DNA of 62,500 bases from Brevibacillus sedimenti. Its GTDB lineage: Bacteria; Bacillota; Bacilli; Brevibacillales; Brevibacillaceae. Within the stretch, counting starts at the first letter, position 1, and every line of letters starts with the position of its first letter. The position numbers and the translations under genes were made by a program. The notes under the pieces are model-generated. The model was not told the DNA's origin and ran no database searches. It saw nothing but the letters and a program-made list of their open reading frames with translations. Below are positions 61,090-62,500 of this stretch, in pieces. Location: assembly GCF_020923495.1 (NCBI RefSeq), contig NZ_CP064048.1, positions 1,287,501-1,350,000 on the forward strand, given 5' to 3'.

Positions 61090-61854
61090 TTACTTGACTT
61101 CCTTGCTTTGCACCTTGGAACCGGCAATCAACTCTGAGACGGTGACGAACTCGTAACCGTCAGCCCGCAGTTTGTCAATAATCTGTGGCAGGGCAAGGTG
61201 TGTCTGCTTGCAGGAATCGCTGGCATGGAGCAGGACGATGTCACCCGGGTGGGCTTTGGACAGAACGTTGTTTACAATCGTGTCGACGCCGGGATTGGTC
61301 CAGTCCTTGGAGTCGGTGTCCCACTGGATGACCGTGTAGCCCATCTCATGGGCAATACGCAGCACGCGCTTGTCAAAGTCCCCGTTCGGCAAGCGAATCA
61401 GCCTGGGCTTTTTCCCTGTCAGTTCGGTCAAGATTGTGTGGGCTCTGCCGATCTGGGAGCGAATTTCCTCGTCTGTGTATTTGCTGTAAAAGTCGTGTTT
61501 ATGTCCGTGCGACCCGATTTCAAATCCGTCGTCAACGATCCGCTTGACGATCTCCGGATGACGTTGGCTCCAGGCGGAAGACAGGAAAAAGGTCGCTTTG
61601 TTTACCTTTTTTTCCTTCAGGATGTCCAAAATGGGGACGGCTCTCGTTTCTCCCCAGCTGATGTCGAAGGTCAGGGCGATTTTTTTCTCTTTGGTATCTA
61701 CCTTGTAAATGGCTTGGGGGACTTTGCTGCTGTCCGAGATGACGGTGATGGAATCCCGTTCGGCATAGGCGATGCCAGCGGCCATCAGAAGAGCAGTGAA
61801 GATGATCAGCACCTGTTTCAAGCGTTGCGTGCTCAAGACGAACATGTATTTCAT
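61090..61854 (-). CDS. pdaB: PdaB, polysaccharide deacetylase-like sporulation protein
   Basis: A 254-residue exported protein of the NodB family, needed in B. subtilis for spore maintenance late in sporulation. The signal or anchor segment is QVLIIFTALLMAAGIAYA. The NodB motifs read IALTFDISWGETRA, where the usual second Asp of TFDDG is replaced by Ile, then SHGHKHDF and RLPNGDFDKR. The altered first motif is characteristic of the PdaB subgroup, so catalytic activity is uncertain. The ATG at 61854 follows GGAGGTGCC. It is convergent with kbaA. Confidence 0.93.
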   Translation of the reverse strand: MKYMFVLSTQRLKQVLIIFTALLMAAGIAYAERDSITVISDSSKVPQAIYKVDTKEKKIALTFDISWGETRAVPILDILKEKKVNKATFFLSSAWSQRHPEIVKRIVDDGFEIGSHGHKHDFYSKYTDEEIRSQIGRAHTILTELTGKKPRLIRLPNGDFDKRVLRIAHEMGYTVIQWDTDSKDWTNPGVDTIVNNVLSKAHPGDIVLLHASDSCKQTHLALPQIIDKLRADGYEFVTVSELIAGSKVQSKEVK

Positions 61855-61978
61855 GACGGCACCTCCTTTGTCCCCTTACAGTTTATGCCGGATTGAAGAG
61901 GATATTCTATGTACGCACGGGTATAGTTGCGGTACACTGCATATAGTGTATTAACCAGGCTGTAAAGGAGCGTATCAA

Positions 61979-62500
61979 ATGAACACTCGATTGCGACGCC
62001 TGTGGACGGACAACAAATGGTACTTTGTGACTGCCTGCCTGCTGTTTTTGGGCGGAGCCATGGTCGGCTATCTGCAATCCCCAGCCGTGCAGGAGATGGT
62101 CAACCGCATGGTGGACGAAATGAGGGAGTTGGTCCAGCGCAGCAAGGAAAGCGGCCTGGGGGTAATGGGTTTGTTCTGGACGATCTTTGTCAACAACGTC
62201 ACCAGTTCGTTGATCATGATGGCGTTGGGGCTGTTTTTTGCCATTATTCCCGTGATCGGGATGGTGGCCAACGGCGTGATGTTCGGCTATATCCTGGCGA
62301 AGACCGGTGCTCTGGGAATAAACCCGTGGCTAGTCCTCGCGGCCGGCATTTTGCCGCATGGCATCATTGAGCTGCCGACGGTCCTGTTCGCCGCCGGTGT
62401 GGGCATGCGGTTGGGCGTGCTCAGTTTGCGTTCCATTGGCGGACTGTTTTGGCCAAACAGTTGGGAGCGGGTAAAAAAAGACTGGTACGACGTGTTGAAA
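61979..62500 (+). CDS. SpoIIM-like (stage II sporulation protein M family) membrane protein, 3' end beyond window
   Basis: The first 174 residues of a membrane protein; no stop codon appears before the window ends. After a first membrane segment (WYFVTACLLFLGGAMVGYL), the SpoIIM-type core shows FWTIFVNNVTSSLIMMALG, then MVANGVMFGYILAKTG and LPHGIIELPTVLFAAGVG. The family pattern of a hydrophilic Asn-Asn and a Pro-His-Gly-x-x-Glu motif is clear. The ATG at 61979 follows AAAGGAG. Its place beside the sporulation cluster fits, but family members also occur outside sporulation, so the role is open. Confidence 0.85.
   Translation, partial: MNTRLRRLWTDNKWYFVTACLLFLGGAMVGYLQSPAVQEMVNRMVDEMRELVQRSKESGLGVMGLFWTIFVNNVTSSLIMMALGLFFAIIPVIGMVANGVMFGYILAKTGALGINPWLVLAAGILPHGIIELPTVLFAAGVGMRLGVLSLRSIGGLFWPNSWERVKKDWYDVLK

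Overview
The window is a 62.5 kb piece of core chromosome from an endospore-forming member of the Bacillales. Gene order (ctsR-mcsA-mcsB-clpC-radA-disA, the rpoBC/str/S10/spc/alpha ribosomal superoperon, then cwlD-salA-gerD-kbaA-pdaB) and the proteins (CtsR/McsAB, SigH, GerD, KbaA, PdaB, a zinc-type S14) point to it. The moderately high GC, and pssA sitting between disA and yacL, suggest Brevibacillus or a close relative; that genus call is an inference. I see no rRNA or tRNA genes, phage, insertion sequence or CRISPR array.

Layout. (1) 41-1883: a glycolipid-type glycosyltransferase and a HAD phosphatase. (2) 1872-2268: a non-coding block holding a large imperfect palindrome between two copies of a 31-bp sequence. 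(3) 2323-7101: ctsR-mcsA-mcsB-clpC, the protein-quality-control operon, with a clear SigA promoter overlapped by a perfect CtsR operator. (4) 7156-12384: radA, disA, pssA, a small Cys-containing unknown on the minus strand, and yacL. (5) 12406-20013: ispD-ispF, gltX, a cysteine T-box leader with cysE-cysS-mrnC-rlmB-rae1, and sigH. (6) 20246-32018: rpmG-secE-nusG, L11/L1, the L10 leader with rplJ-rplL, a methyltransferase, rpoB-rpoC. (7) 32100-36968: an L7Ae-like protein, rpsL-rpsG-fusA-tuf. (8) 37058-37890: minus-strand remnants (truncated haemoglobin, drug/metabolite-exporter tail) separating tuf from the S10 block. (9) 38154-53111: the S10-spc-alpha superoperon from rpsJ to rplQ, including secY, adk, map, infA and rpoA. 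(10) 53236-57644: the ECF vitamin-transporter module ecfA1-ecfA2-ecfT, truA, rplM-rpsI. (11) 57756-62500: sporulation and germination genes cwlD, salA, gerD, kbaA, pdaB and a SpoIIM-like membrane protein cut by the window end.

The genes serve transcription, translation, secretion, proteolysis and precursor supply, followed by a spore-cortex and germination cluster. The most notable observation is that three genes (disA, yacL, globin) are each broken by an apparent loss of one base at a run of exactly five G or C where six would restore the protein. This suggests either homopolymer sequencing error or mutation-prone tracts. Other points of interest are the palindromic block before ctsR and several unexplained RNA hairpins: between rpsG and fusA, in the tuf leader, before rpoA, before rplK and in the rpoB leader. 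I did not find a convincing new multi-gene system; the window is mostly conserved housekeeping DNA.
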